This document shows positions 24,895-32,243 of a stretch of DNA of 32,243 bases, one piece after another. A program made the position numbers and the translations under genes. The stretch covers positions 1 through 32,243 of the forward strand of contig PYJA01000019.1 in assembly GCA_003635185.1 (NCBI GenBank). Reading direction: 5' to 3'. This DNA is from Candidatus Poribacteria bacterium. Its GTDB lineage: Bacteria > Poribacteria > WGA-4E > WGA-3G. Below the pieces are notes generated by a model. That model saw only the letters and a list, made by a program, of their open reading frames with translations, searched no databases and had not been told where the DNA came from. Numbering within the stretch: position 1 is the first letter of the stretch; the number at the start of each line of letters is the position of its first letter.

Positions 24895-24923
24895 ATTTTA
24901 CAACAGTTTTGCCTATTAGGCAA
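24895..24923 (-). promoter_or_regulatory. Promoter of the DUF6785 gene overlapped by a palindrome
   Basis: On the minus strand TTGCCT (24923-24918), a 17-base spacer and TAAAAT (24900-24895) lead to the ATG at 24881. The 15-bp perfect palindrome TTGCCTA-T-TAGGCAA (24909-24923, plus strand) covers the -35 box, suggesting a repressor operator. It also lies 11 bases from the -35 of the divergent promoter. Confidence 0.45.
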
Positions 24924-24934
24924 CCTATTTTGAA

Positions 24935-24964
24935 TTGTTTACTGAACACAAAATGTGCTATAAT
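24935..24964 (+). promoter_or_regulatory. Promoter of the membrane-anchored DUF3352-like gene
   Basis: TTGTTT (24935-24940), an 18-base spacer and a perfect TATAAT (24959-24964). The predicted start near 24971 gives a leader of about 39 bases. It is divergent from the DUF6785 promoter. Confidence 0.55.
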
Positions 24965-25009
24965 CAATAAGAGTAAAACCTTGAAGTATGAGAGCAGGTT
25001 TCAAACCTT

Positions 25010-26656
25010 ATGCGAATTTCAAGAAAAAAACTCATCTTCATAATCCTAATCGTCTTGATAGGCATTATTATTTTGTCCACTGTTATATACCAACGCACAG
25101 CACTTTGGAAACCTGAACAGAGTCTTATCACGCTACTCCCGGAATCCCCAATTTGTTACCTAACGCTCAAGGAATTAGATGGTCTTGTTAAGACGTTTAA
25201 TCGCAGTGAATTGGGCAAACAAGCTGCACAAATGCCGATTCTCAGCCATGTCAAAAGGCAACTCTGGTGGCAGCAACTGGTATATCAGAAGTGGGTGTGG
25301 GAAGCCGAAATGGGTGGCAAGCTTGACATGCGGGCGGTCAAGGGACATTTCGGAAAAGAAGCGATTCTTGCGCTTTACCAACGTGAAGGCGAAATTTCGT
25401 TCCTGCTTATCACCGAACTGGGCGGGCCGGAAAAACTTGCTATTGAAGCAATTACCGCTACAGACGCAATTAACCCCAAATACGAACGAATCCAGACCGA
25501 ATACAACGGACTAACGATCAATACTATTACCGGATATCCGCTTGATTTTAGTTATACGTTCATCGGAAAAATAGGTGTTTTAAGCCTCAACCCATTGCTT
25601 TTAGCAGAGCTAATTGATATTTATGCTGGTAAAAAGGATGGTTTTCTTGTCCGACATCCTATAAAAGAGAGAATTCAGAACAGTTACGATAACGATACGA
25701 ATACAGGATACTTAGACGTTCCTCGTCTTGTTGCTGTGTTAAAAGGTTTGGCGGACAATTCCAATTCACTTGTTGAACAGATTTCTACATCTTCTGAGAA
25801 TAGGGGATTCTGGACATTTGGTAACCGATATGAAGAGGGTATAATTATTTCGCAGTATCGTATTGGAAACCCTAAAAAATCTGTTTCGTCTCAATCAGCG
25901 GCACAACACAACCCTTCATTTCTTCCGGAGCAAACTGCGTTAGTCGTATTCGATCCAGACAACAATTGGGCGAAGGTGTGGAAAATGTTGAAGGATAACT
26001 TGGCGATTGAGGTTGATTCAGATACACTCAATTTTTCTCAACATTTGGTGTCAGAAATGACTGTTGCATTGATTACGCATAGTGAAGGAGAGGCATCTAA
26101 AATTCCTTCGTTAGTTCTGCATGCGCCAATTCAAGAGAGGGGCGCATTTGTAGAAAAAATTGAAAAGTTAAAAAATACGAAAATTTCTATAGCTGGGACA
26201 CCGCTTGAATTCCTCAAAACGCAAGACTATAAAGACGTGACGGTACAACCTGTCCAATTACGCTTAAATTTCTTAATGTCATTTATTGGCGGATATGCTA
26301 TTGTGGACAACCATTTTTTCTTTAGCACAACGCTTGCTGGATTAAAAGCTATGCTTGATACGAATTTGGGTAATGCCCCAACATTAAAGGACGTGCACTT
26401 TTCTGACAAAGGTATGCAGTTGTTCATTCAACCGAATTTGTTAGTGCCGGAAATAAGACGTTTTATACCAATCGCAACATTATTTGCTTCTCTTTCAGGA
26501 CAAAAATTGGATGCTGTTTTAATGCAGCATATCAGAGATAATCTGTTTCCGTTGGAGTCTCTCGGTCCGATTACTGCTGATGTGCATTTTGGTAAAGATG
26601 GAGTGGCTGCAGAGGTGCGCATTGTTTTGGAAAATAATGCTTTACATGAAAAATAA
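25010..26656 (+). CDS. Membrane-anchored DUF3352-like protein
   Basis: 548 residues. A single N-terminal hydrophobic helix (about 8-27) follows a basic RISRKK start, and the rest is a large soluble, probably extracytoplasmic region. Repeated stretches such as LLPESPICYLTLKELDGL (43-60), FLLITEL and a late LGPITADVHFGKDGVAAEVR resemble DUF3352-type proteins, which have no assigned function. There are no catalytic motifs. Its stop is followed after 13 bases by the first antitoxin-like gene, so read-through into the toxin-antitoxin cluster is possible. The promoter lies just upstream. Confidence 0.6.
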   Translation: MRISRKKLIFIILIVLIGIIILSTVIYQRTALWKPEQSLITLLPESPICYLTLKELDGLVKTFNRSELGKQAAQMPILSHVKRQLWWQQLVYQKWVWEAEMGGKLDMRAVKGHFGKEAILALYQREGEISFLLITELGGPEKLAIEAITATDAINPKYERIQTEYNGLTINTITGYPLDFSYTFIGKIGVLSLNPLLLAELIDIYAGKKDGFLVRHPIKERIQNSYDNDTNTGYLDVPRLVAVLKGLADNSNSLVEQISTSSENRGFWTFGNRYEEGIIISQYRIGNPKKSVSSQSAAQHNPSFLPEQTALVVFDPDNNWAKVWKMLKDNLAIEVDSDTLNFSQHLVSEMTVALITHSEGEASKIPSLVLHAPIQERGAFVEKIEKLKNTKISIAGTPLEFLKTQDYKDVTVQPVQLRLNFLMSFIGGYAIVDNHFFFSTTLAGLKAMLDTNLGNAPTLKDVHFSDKGMQLFIQPNLLVPEIRRFIPIATLFASLSGQKLDAVLMQHIRDNLFPLESLGPITADVHFGKDGVAAEVRIVLENNALHEK

Positions 26657-26669
26657 AGGAGGATTGATG

Positions 26670-27050
26670 ATGGAAAATGTTACACTTGAAAGTGTTATTG
26701 AACGCTTAGATAGATTGGAAAAAGTCGTTGTGGATATAAATTTGCAGCTTTCCTTGCTGGTCAAGGAATTAGTAGCAAATACCAATGAGAATTCCAAAGC
26801 CAATGAGGAAGAGGCGAAGATTAGTTTGTATAGTGACAAGCGTGATGCTCACATTGCTAAGAAAATTCTTGCTGAAATATACGAAAAAATGGGTATTTCA
26901 CCTGACTTTGAACTTATACCTCTTGAAGAACTCCGCGAAAGTATGAGGCAACACGGAATCCGTGCTGAAGACAATGAATTTAGTCGCGCTATTATTGAAG
27001 AGCGAGAAAATAGAGGGACTTACGATGAAAAAAGAAATACAAACACTTAG
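26670..27050 (+). CDS. Antitoxin-like small protein A (first of two paralogues)
   Basis: 126 residues from the ATG at 26670, seven bases after a perfect AAAGGAGG (26655-26662); an adjacent ATG at 26667 is also possible. The N-terminus VIERLDRLEK (9-18) is a short coiled coil. The C-terminal part has IRAEDNEFSRAIIEERE (97-113). Both blocks recur in the next gene. It overlaps that gene by 26 bases and precedes a PIN-domain gene, so it is probably an antitoxin or partner of it. No known antitoxin DNA-binding fold was recognised. Confidence 0.75.
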   Translation: MENVTLESVIERLDRLEKVVVDINLQLSLLVKELVANTNENSKANEEEAKISLYSDKRDAHIAKKILAEIYEKMGISPDFELIPLEELRESMRQHGIRAEDNEFSRAIIEERENRGTYDEKRNTNT

Positions 27051-27357
27051 TCAAGTCATAGAACGCTTAGATCGACTTGAAAAGAGTATCGCTAAGTTGA
27101 ATCAACAACTTTCTTTGTTCGTAGATGCCGTAGTAACAAGCAAGCAGAAAAACTTTAAAACAGGAGAAGAGGTGATGGCATTTTATGGACGTAACAAAAA
27201 ACAAAATGCTGATATTGTCCAAGAAGTGTTTGAAAAAATAGGTATTTCTGGTAAACCAATTCCAGCCGAAGAGCTGCAAGCACGCATGGCAAAGAGCGGC
27301 ATTTGCGCTGAAGATAATGAGTTCAGTCGTGCGATTATTGAAGAGCGTGAGAAATAA
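27025..27357 (+). CDS. Antitoxin-like small protein B (second paralogue)
   Basis: 110 residues from the ATG at 27025, preceded by GAGGG. It is clearly paralogous to the preceding gene: VIERLDRLEK (11-20), NQQLSLFV (26-33), FEKIGIS (69-75) and AEDNEFSRAIIEERE (95-109) match at the same relative positions, while the middle differs. The stop is two bases before the PIN gene ATG, typical of an antitoxin immediately ahead of its toxin. The first ~30 residues are probably a dimerising coil and the conserved C-terminal block may bind the toxin (inference). Confidence 0.78.
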   Translation: MKKEIQTLSQVIERLDRLEKSIAKLNQQLSLFVDAVVTSKQKNFKTGEEVMAFYGRNKKQNADIVQEVFEKIGISGKPIPAEELQARMAKSGICAEDNEFSRAIIEEREK

Positions 27358-27359
27358 GT

Positions 27360-27863
27360 ATGTATTATTTCTATTTTGATGCAAGTGCCTTAGTCAAACG
27401 GTATACTGACGAAGTGGGAAGTGATGAGGTAGATTTCATTTTTGCTAATGTGCCATTGGAGCGTATGAACTGCTTAATACTTGGAGCTGTGGAAGTCTTT
27501 TGGATCTGTGTTCGTAAAAGGAACGATGGTCGTATCACACATAATCACTTTACTCAGGCAACTCGCTACTTAGAGCAAGAAGTAATAGATACCAATTCAG
27601 AATTCAAAACGATTTCCATTCCAGACACGCTTGTTTTGAACTCAATGCCTTTGATTGAAAACCATTCCATCAATTCCGTTGATGCGATAGTGTTACGTTC
27701 ATCTTTAGATATCGCAACAGAACTTCGCAATACGGGTAATAGGTTAGTACTCGTTGCCTCCGATCAACGTCTCCTCAGAGCTGCACAGACTGAAGGAATG
27801 CTTGTCTTTAACCCCGAAATTGATTCGCAACAGACTCTTACAGATTGGATTACACATATATGA
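27360..27863 (+). CDS. PIN-domain ribonuclease, VapC-like toxin
   Basis: 167 residues, a single PIN domain. The acidic active-site residues are D7 (YFDASALVKRY), E45 (GAVEVFW), D108 (NSVDAIVLRSS) and D135 (VASDQRLLRAA), a full set, so a metal-dependent RNase is expected. VapC-type toxins cleave tRNA or rRNA and are neutralised by the upstream antitoxin. It starts two bases after protein B and lacks a good ribosome site, implying coupled translation. Its stop overlaps the start of the oxidoreductase gene (ATGA), which is unusual for a toxin. Confidence 0.87.
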   Translation: MYYFYFDASALVKRYTDEVGSDEVDFIFANVPLERMNCLILGAVEVFWICVRKRNDGRITHNHFTQATRYLEQEVIDTNSEFKTISIPDTLVLNSMPLIENHSINSVDAIVLRSSLDIATELRNTGNRLVLVASDQRLLRAAQTEGMLVFNPEIDSQQTLTDWITHI

Positions 27864-28912
27864 ACACAAAAATTGGTATTGGGATAATAAGTTTTGCGCA
27901 TGGCCACGCGAACGCATACTGTCACAGGATGCAGACGTTTGATGATGTTAAACTCATTGCATGTTGGGATGATAACATTGAACGCGGTGAAAATGCTGCT
28001 TCGCAATTCGGGATGGACTTTTCACCGCACCTTGAGGATGTCGTGAATCATCCTGAAATAGACGCTGTGATTATAACGTGTGAAACAAATCGGCACGCGG
28101 AGATGGTAGAGGCTGCGGCATCAGAAAGCAAACATATCCTTTGTCAAAAACCGATGGCGCTCACCTTAGCAGATTGTGATAAGATTGCCGATGCCGTGCA
28201 AAAATCAGGTGTTAAGTTCATGATGGCACATCAGATGCGCCGCGATCCTGCTAATATCGCAATGAAAGCATTTATTGAGAGTGGCGTATTAGGTAAAATA
28301 GGAATGCTGCGGAGGCGGCACTGCATCAATGTTCTCTTTAACGAGGCATTTGTAACAGGACCGAGTCGTTGGCACATTGACCCGGTGAAGAATATGGGCA
28401 TGTTCATGGATGATGCGTCCCATGCAACCGATTTTATCTATTGGATGCTCGGTAAACCGACCAGTGTGATTGCCGAAATTGATAATGTTCTGACAGATGT
28501 CGCACCAGACGACACAGGGGTTGCAGTCTATCGATTTCCGGATGGGGCAATGGCTATTCTGATTAACACTTCTGTGACACTTGCAGGTGAAAATACCACT
28601 GAGATATACGGAGATGAGGGCGTTGTCATTCAAAACTATGGTGATGGGCCTTCGTGTAACATGCCACGTCCTGATGACGCGGTGGCATTAAAACTGTATA
28701 CGCGAAATGAACCGTCATGGAGAGACATGGGAATCCCGATTCCAAATAACCATGGAGAACGGATTGCTGGTGTCCCTCGCCCATTTATAGATTGCCTAAA
28801 GAATGATACTGAACCGGATGTGTCTGTGGAAGCAGGACGGGTTTCTGTGGAAATGGTTTTGGGCGCATATCGTTCAGCACAGGAAGGTAGGCGGGTTTCG
28901 TTTCCACTATAA
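27860..28912 (+). CDS. Gfo/Idh/MocA family oxidoreductase
   Basis: 350 residues from the ATG at 27860, which overlaps the toxin stop. The N-terminal nucleotide-binding domain starts IGIGIISFAHGHANAY. CQKPMAL (95-101) takes the place of the usual E-K-P. The C-terminal substrate domain contains MFMDDASHATDFIYW (181-195) with D185 and H188 as likely active-site residues. Family members oxidise sugars, inositols or related polyols with NAD(P). Substrate unknown. The same fold often partners TIM-barrel isomerases such as that at 14311, though the two are not adjacent here. Confidence 0.9.
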   Translation: MNTKIGIGIISFAHGHANAYCHRMQTFDDVKLIACWDDNIERGENAASQFGMDFSPHLEDVVNHPEIDAVIITCETNRHAEMVEAAASESKHILCQKPMALTLADCDKIADAVQKSGVKFMMAHQMRRDPANIAMKAFIESGVLGKIGMLRRRHCINVLFNEAFVTGPSRWHIDPVKNMGMFMDDASHATDFIYWMLGKPTSVIAEIDNVLTDVAPDDTGVAVYRFPDGAMAILINTSVTLAGENTTEIYGDEGVVIQNYGDGPSCNMPRPDDAVALKLYTRNEPSWRDMGIPIPNNHGERIAGVPRPFIDCLKNDTEPDVSVEAGRVSVEMVLGAYRSAQEGRRVSFPL

Positions 28913-28951
28913 AGGAATGTATTACTCCACATTCACCTGCAAAATGTGGTT

Positions 28952-29686
28952 CTATGGACTATTTCTACGCATAATACTCAAGATTTGTCCCGTCATACCA
29001 CTGTCAGTGGGTTGCGTTGCAAGGAAAAGCGCGGATGGTACAACCTGATCTGGTTCTTTCCACGGGTCGCTCTGTCCTCTAAAGGTATCAGTACTCTCCC
29101 AAGCAGGTTTTGAAAGTTCTGTTTTTACGGGACCAGGTATGAGTACATTTGCAATGATACCGTCCTGCCATACCTCTTCTGCAATTGCTTGAGTCAACCC
29201 GTGTAAAGCCGCTTTAGATGCACTATAAATGCTAAGGTTCGCGTGACCAACCACCCCCAATCCAGAACCTATGTTGATGATATTTCCGCTTTTCTGCTGC
29301 TGCATTATAGGCAACACCGCACGACAACAGTGGACAACGCCCATGACGTTAATCTTCCATACCTCATCCCACTCCTCGTCAGTGGTGTCTAAAAACAAAC
29401 CTCTTGGATTGATACCAGCGTTATTGACGAGAATATCTATTCTTCCGTACTGATCTATTGTCTTTTCAACAAGATTTTCAACTTCAGTACGGTTCTGTAA
29501 ATCAGTGGGTACTACGAGAATATTTCCACCATTTGCTGAAATGACATCTGCTACCTCATTAAGCTGATCTTCGCTTCGTGCTGCGACTATGACAGATGCT
29601 CCTTCAACCGCGTAAGCAATGGCAATTGCTCTGCCAATGCCGCGACCGCCACCTGTAATGATAGCGATTTTGTCTTTGAGTTGCAT
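28952..29686 (-). CDS. SDR-family NAD(P)-dependent oxidoreductase
   Basis: 244 residues, classical short-chain dehydrogenase. TGGGRGIG (11-18) binds NAD(P); NNAG (88-91), N113, S141, Y154 and K158 (YSASK) form the catalytic tetrad. The usual C-terminal TGQ-x-L-x-VDGG is replaced by TGQILSIMRRNSP, so the tail is slightly altered. GAGG is placed upstream of the ATG. The enzyme probably reduces or oxidises a hydroxyl/keto group on a sugar, lipid or small alcohol; the exact substrate is unclear. Convergent with the Gfo/Idh/MocA gene across 39 bases. Confidence 0.9.
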   Translation of the reverse strand: MQLKDKIAIITGGGRGIGRAIAIAYAVEGASVIVAARSEDQLNEVADVISANGGNILVVPTDLQNRTEVENLVEKTIDQYGRIDILVNNAGINPRGLFLDTTDEEWDEVWKINVMGVVHCCRAVLPIMQQQKSGNIINIGSGLGVVGHANLSIYSASKAALHGLTQAIAEEVWQDGIIANVLIPGPVKTELSKPAWESTDTFRGQSDPWKEPDQVVPSALFLATQPTDSGMTGQILSIMRRNSP

Positions 29687-29742
29687 GGATGATCCCCTCT
29701 ATATTTACGTAAAATTAATTGTTGGATTTGGTTAATGAATAG

Positions 29743-30567
29743 CTAGGAATTTTTTGAACGACTCCACATATTCATCAAACGCTCCAATTGCGCGCGGCTT
29801 GATTGAACTTTACGTTTCAAATCAGCGGCGAGAGTCGTTAGGAGGTCGGTCCCACTTTTTTCGGCGCTTTCTACTTGTTCTTTCAACCGATAGGTGCGTC
29901 CTGCCTTAACCCGATTTATCTCTGATCGTAATTCTGCTGTTGCTCGGTTGAGGCTTCGCAATTCTGCCTGTAACCGTTTCCTTTTTTCTGCTGTTGTATG
30001 CTCAGAATCAATTGCAAAGTCTGTTTCCCCGATACTTAAACGTTTCAAGATATCAACATCTTGTTCATGATATGCGCGATTGATAAGCGGCATTAACTGC
30101 TCTCGCCGGTTTTGCTCATCAGGATGCTCCGCTTTATCAGGATGGAATCTTTTAGCAAGTTTACGGTAGAGATTTTGCAGAACCTTCGCTTCTTGGTCCG
30201 GAAGTTCGTTTTTTTTAGATTTCTGTTCACCTTCTTTTTCTGTTTCACAGGCACTGATCCGTGCCCGGTTTTCTCTAAAACACGATTCAACCCGTGTTTC
30301 AATTTCATCTTCACTCACATCTTCCCGTCGTAATTGCAAGCGAAGGCGGTACTCCTTTGTTTCAAGATCAACCTTATCAAGTTCAAGATAAAAATGCCCA
30401 ATCTGAGCATTATACTTGTGCTGGAACAAGTCAACCTCTGCTTTCAGGTGTTCCTTTGCTACAGTGAGTTCTTCCACTTGCCTCCGTTTTTCTTCAATAT
30501 CATGAAGTAGTCGGCGGATCTCCTTTTCTTCATTGTCGTTGATATAAACTAAGGTAGTCGGTTTCAT
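29743..30567 (-). CDS. J-domain protein flanked by coiled coils
   Basis: 274 residues. Residues ~13-80 are a charged coiled coil. A central J domain contains [20 protein letters not shown] (133-152) with the essential HPD at 142-144. Residues ~190-265 form another coiled coil. Classical DnaJ zinc-finger and G/F regions are absent. J domains stimulate Hsp70 (DnaK) ATPase, so this is a probable co-chaperone recruited by its coils to some target. The start overlaps the IF-1 stop (ATGA), so it is translationally coupled to infA and may work near ribosomes, which is inference only. Confidence 0.82.
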   Translation of the reverse strand: MKPTTLVYINDNEEKEIRRLLHDIEEKRRQVEELTVAKEHLKAEVDLFQHKYNAQIGHFYLELDKVDLETKEYRLRLQLRREDVSEDEIETRVESCFRENRARISACETEKEGEQKSKKNELPDQEAKVLQNLYRKLAKRFHPDKAEHPDEQNRREQLMPLINRAYHEQDVDILKRLSIGETDFAIDSEHTTAEKRKRLQAELRSLNRATAELRSEINRVKAGRTYRLKEQVESAEKSGTDLLTTLAADLKRKVQSSRAQLERLMNMWSRSKNS

Positions 30568-30926
30568 GGCTTACGATAAGTGATACGCCCACGTGTCAAA
30601 TCATAAGGTGAAAGTTCTACGGTTACCTTATCTCCCGGTAAAATTTTGATAAAAAATTTCCGCATTCTACCAGAAATATGTGCAAGAATTTCATGCTTGT
30701 TTTCTAATTCCACACGAAACATTGCATTTGGTAAAGGTTCAACAACTACACCTTCTACCTCGATTTTATCTTTTTTTGAAGGGGCTTGTTCTGCAACTTC
30801 GTTTTCAAAATCATTCTCTATAGAATCATCTTGTCGCTTCTTCGGTTGTTGCTTTCGATTTGAACCTCGCTGTTTTGTAAACCGAGGCTTCGATTTTCTC
30901 CTATTTCCTGAAGGTTTACGATTCAA
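30564..30926 (-). CDS. infA: Translation initiation factor IF-1 with long N-terminal extension
   Basis: 120 residues against about 72 for normal IF-1. Residues ~51-120 are an ordinary IF-1 OB fold ([20 protein letters not shown], 54-73, and [11 protein letters not shown] at the end). Residues 1-50 are an extension, basic first ([16 protein letters not shown]) then acidic (SIENDFENE). The start is TTG at 30926, nine bases after AAGGAG, and no in-frame start codon exists near the IF-1 core, so the extension is probably real rather than a mis-called start. The 3' end overlaps the J-domain gene by ATGA. IF-1 binds the ribosomal A site with IF-2 and IF-3; a charged tail could alter ribosome or RNA contacts. 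cinA-like lies upstream. Confidence 0.93.
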   Translation of the reverse strand: MNRKPSGNRRKSKPRFTKQRGSNRKQQPKKRQDDSIENDFENEVAEQAPSKKDKIEVEGVVVEPLPNAMFRVELENKHEILAHISGRMRKFFIKILPGDKVTVELSPYDLTRGRITYRKP

Positions 30927-30952
30927 AATATAGTTCTCCTTACTAAAGTAAA

Positions 30953-31747
30953 TTAAGATTGATCTTCATAACTAAAAGATTTTCCTGTTTCAAGAACAAG
31001 TTCCTGAAAAAAATCTATAGCGAGTTGGAGCTGATTTTCAGACTCCTCTTTATCGCTGCTTGTGGAAACAAAATCTACAGGCATCATATTGCCGCCAACT
31101 TCACGGAGGGCAACATAAGCCTTTAGATAAACTTCTGGATGGCGTTCCATCACCTTTTGCATGAGTGGTGAAACTTCCGCTTCAAACATATTTACAAAAA
31201 CCCGTGCGGTGCTAATCTCAGCACGGTAACGTTCAACGATAAGGGGTTGGATATGTGTTTCAAAAACTGCTTTCATTTCACGCGGTGGACCGGGCATCAT
31301 CATTAGCGTGGATTGCTGATGTGACACACTGATACAGGGTGCCCATCCCGCCGGATTCTGAAGCACTTTTGCTGTTTCTGGCACAGTCGCCATTTTGGTA
31401 AGTGCTTCATTCAATGGGTCGTTTTCAGACATCCCACGGCGTTTGCGATACTCTGCTAACGTCTCTTCATTCACAACAGGTTTTGTGCCAATCAGTGATG
31501 CGACAACTGCCACTGTCATATCGTCCGGTGTCGGACCGAGTCCACCTGTCATTAGGATCAATGCTGTTTCACGTTGAATGGCAGCACCTAATGCATCAGT
31601 CATCTCATCAAAATCATCGCGGAGCATCGTAACCCTGCGTAATTCGCCACCGAGTTGCAGTATCTGCTGTGCGATCCAATGGGCATTCGTATCCTGAATT
31701 TGCCCAAGAACTAACTCCGTTCCGATTGAAAACAGTTCTATTGCCAC
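30953..31747 (-). CDS. CinA N-terminal (MoCF-like) domain protein
   Basis: 264 residues from GTG (31747) with AAGGAG six bases upstream. Motifs of the molybdopterin-binding/CinA N-domain are present: [18 protein letters not shown] (7-24) and [12 protein letters not shown] (67-78), plus [10 protein letters not shown]. The C-terminal amidohydrolase (deamidase) domain of full-length CinA (~410 residues) is absent. Such proteins act in NAD-related pyrophosphatase chemistry or competence-associated functions; the role here is uncertain. It is followed on the same strand by infA after 26 bases. Confidence 0.85.
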   Translation of the reverse strand: MAIELFSIGTELVLGQIQDTNAHWIAQQILQLGGELRRVTMLRDDFDEMTDALGAAIQRETALILMTGGLGPTPDDMTVAVVASLIGTKPVVNEETLAEYRKRRGMSENDPLNEALTKMATVPETAKVLQNPAGWAPCISVSHQQSTLMMMPGPPREMKAVFETHIQPLIVERYRAEISTARVFVNMFEAEVSPLMQKVMERHPEVYLKAYVALREVGGNMMPVDFVSTSSDKEESENQLQLAIDFFQELVLETGKSFSYEDQS

Positions 31748-31760
31748 TTAATTCTCCTTA

Positions 31761-32033
31761 TTACAAAACCTGTTTGAGGAATTCAAACGCGCCGACACCG
31801 TAAAAACTATGTCCCGCTTCAAATACCTCAAACCCCAATTTATCTTCAGCATTGAAGTGCTTGAAGATTGTTTTAGCACGTTCTACAGACGCACGGGTAG
31901 CCTCAATTGGAAAAATTGTGTCTTCCGTACCAGACTCAACAAAAAGCGCGCGTGGCGCAATTAATCCTGCAATATCGTACATCTTTGCATATTGTAGCAC
32001 ATTTGGAATATAATTGTCTATACAATGACTAAT
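31761..32033 (-). pseudogene. 5'-truncated alpha/beta hydrolase remnant
   Basis: The reading frame ends normally at 31761 and shows the C-terminal part of a dienelactone-hydrolase/acetyl-esterase-type alpha/beta hydrolase: YDIAGLIAPRALFVESG, then GTEDTIFP with the acid residue and EAGHSFYG with the catalytic histidine. The family-like sequence (IDNYIPNVLQYAKMYDIAGL) continues upstream of the first possible Met/GTG, until an in-frame stop (32043-32045). The N-terminal domain and nucleophile serine are missing, so this is a remnant. The break is near 32034-32045, next to an inverted repeat at 32097-32175. It sits 13 bases upstream of the cinA-like gene, whose ribosome site lies in that gap. Confidence 0.72.
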
Positions 32034-32075
32034 GCTTAAAAATTAGTGCTATTTAATTTTAAGAATTATCAGTTG

Positions 32076-32243
32076 ATGAGTGCAATTGAGAGTTTATATT
32101 GTAGGTTGTTTAGAATTGCGAAAAAAAGCACGTGTCCGAAAATGTTAGGTTTCGCTTGCCTAACAACCTACGATACTATATATAAAGCATTAACGTATGG
32201 CATAAGAGGACATCAGAAATATAGAAAACTGTATGATCGTGAC
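32076..32243 (+). CDS. Possible partial ORF at window edge
   Basis: An open frame of 56 codons runs from an ATG at 32076 to the window edge without a stop (MSAIESLYCRLFRIAKK..., then GIRGHQKYRKLYDRD). No good ribosome site precedes it and I recognise no family. It spans the inverted repeat at 32097-32175, so coding potential is uncertain. Confidence 0.3.
   Translation, partial: MSAIESLYCRLFRIAKKSTCPKMLGFACLTTYDTIYKALTYGIRGHQKYRKLYDRD
32097..32175. repeat. Inverted repeat with nested GCGAAA/TTTCGC
   Basis: TATTGTAGGTTGTTTAG (32097-32113) and CTAACAACCTACGATA (32160-32175) are inverted copies with one mismatch and one length difference. GCGAAA (32118-32123) and TTTCGC (32150-32155) form an inner stem. 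It lies about 50 bases from the end of the broken hydrolase remnant and may be a mobile-element end or MITE associated with the truncation. Confidence 0.55.

Noticed and set aside
24882-24923. TTG start extending the DUF6785 protein by 14 residues
   Set aside because: The TTG is part of the predicted -35 box and palindrome; the ATG at 24881 gives a family-like N-terminus.
26580-26669. Upstream start for antitoxin-like protein A
   Set aside because: Would overlap the end of the preceding gene; AAAGGAGG at 26655-26662 places the start at 26670 or 26667.
26962-27024. Upstream start for antitoxin-like protein B
   Set aside because: Extension lies in another frame of protein A; GAGGG supports the ATG at 27025 and paralogue alignment begins there.

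Overview
The window reads as bacterial chromosome with moderate GC content, densely packed with genes and mixing ordinary housekeeping genes with accessory ones. The lineage cannot be proven from sequence alone. A DUF6785-type membrane protein, Gfo/Idh/MocA and TIM-barrel sugar enzymes, an Rpn-like nuclease ending in GIEQ repeats, and scattered palindromes such as GCGAGGTTAGGAA and GGCACGC-TCC-GCGTGCC best recall Candidatus Poribacteria or a similar PVC/FCB-type environmental lineage. This assignment is inference from memory. No tRNA, rRNA, CRISPR array or prophage was seen.

Layout. 1-2048 (minus): a window-truncated Rpn-like PD-(D/E)XK protein and an unassigned barrel-sandwich/KOW protein. 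2274-11933 (plus): a long run holding a LarA-like protein, a small ORF, a divergent ClpX-like AAA+ unfoldase, a chlorite-dismutase-family hemoprotein, an ABC permease/GldG/DUF4340 set without its ATPase, a 17-codon mini-ORF and a GT2 glycosyltransferase. An imperfect 128-bp inverted-repeat element (MITE-like) follows. 12171-17355 (plus): msrB, a radical SAM protein, a palindrome-rich spacer, a TIM-barrel isomerase, and a nuclease/adenine-methyltransferase pair that looks like a compact restriction-modification system. 17401-24881 (minus): zinc alcohol dehydrogenase, ATP sulfurylase (sat), a GT-C-like membrane protein with a C-terminal beta-rich domain, an endonuclease III homologue and a DUF6785 protein. 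25010-28912 (plus): a membrane-anchored DUF3352-like protein, two tandem paralogous small genes, a PIN-domain toxin-like gene and a Gfo/Idh/MocA oxidoreductase overlapping it by ATGA. 28952-32033 (minus): SDR oxidoreductase, J-domain coiled-coil protein, IF-1 with a long N-terminal extension, a CinA N-domain protein and a 5'-truncated alpha/beta hydrolase pseudogene. The right edge holds an inverted repeat and a possible partial ORF.

Most notable: (1) IF-1 carrying a basic/acidic N-terminal extension of about 50 residues, starting at TTG and overlapping a J-domain gene; (2) a ClpX-like unfoldase that keeps the IGF ClpP-docking loop but lacks the zinc domain, has an unrelated insert where the RKH loop should be, and has a duplicated C-terminal small domain; (3) two tandem, overlapping, paralogous antitoxin candidates ahead of a PIN toxin; (4) the nuclease/methyltransferase pair.
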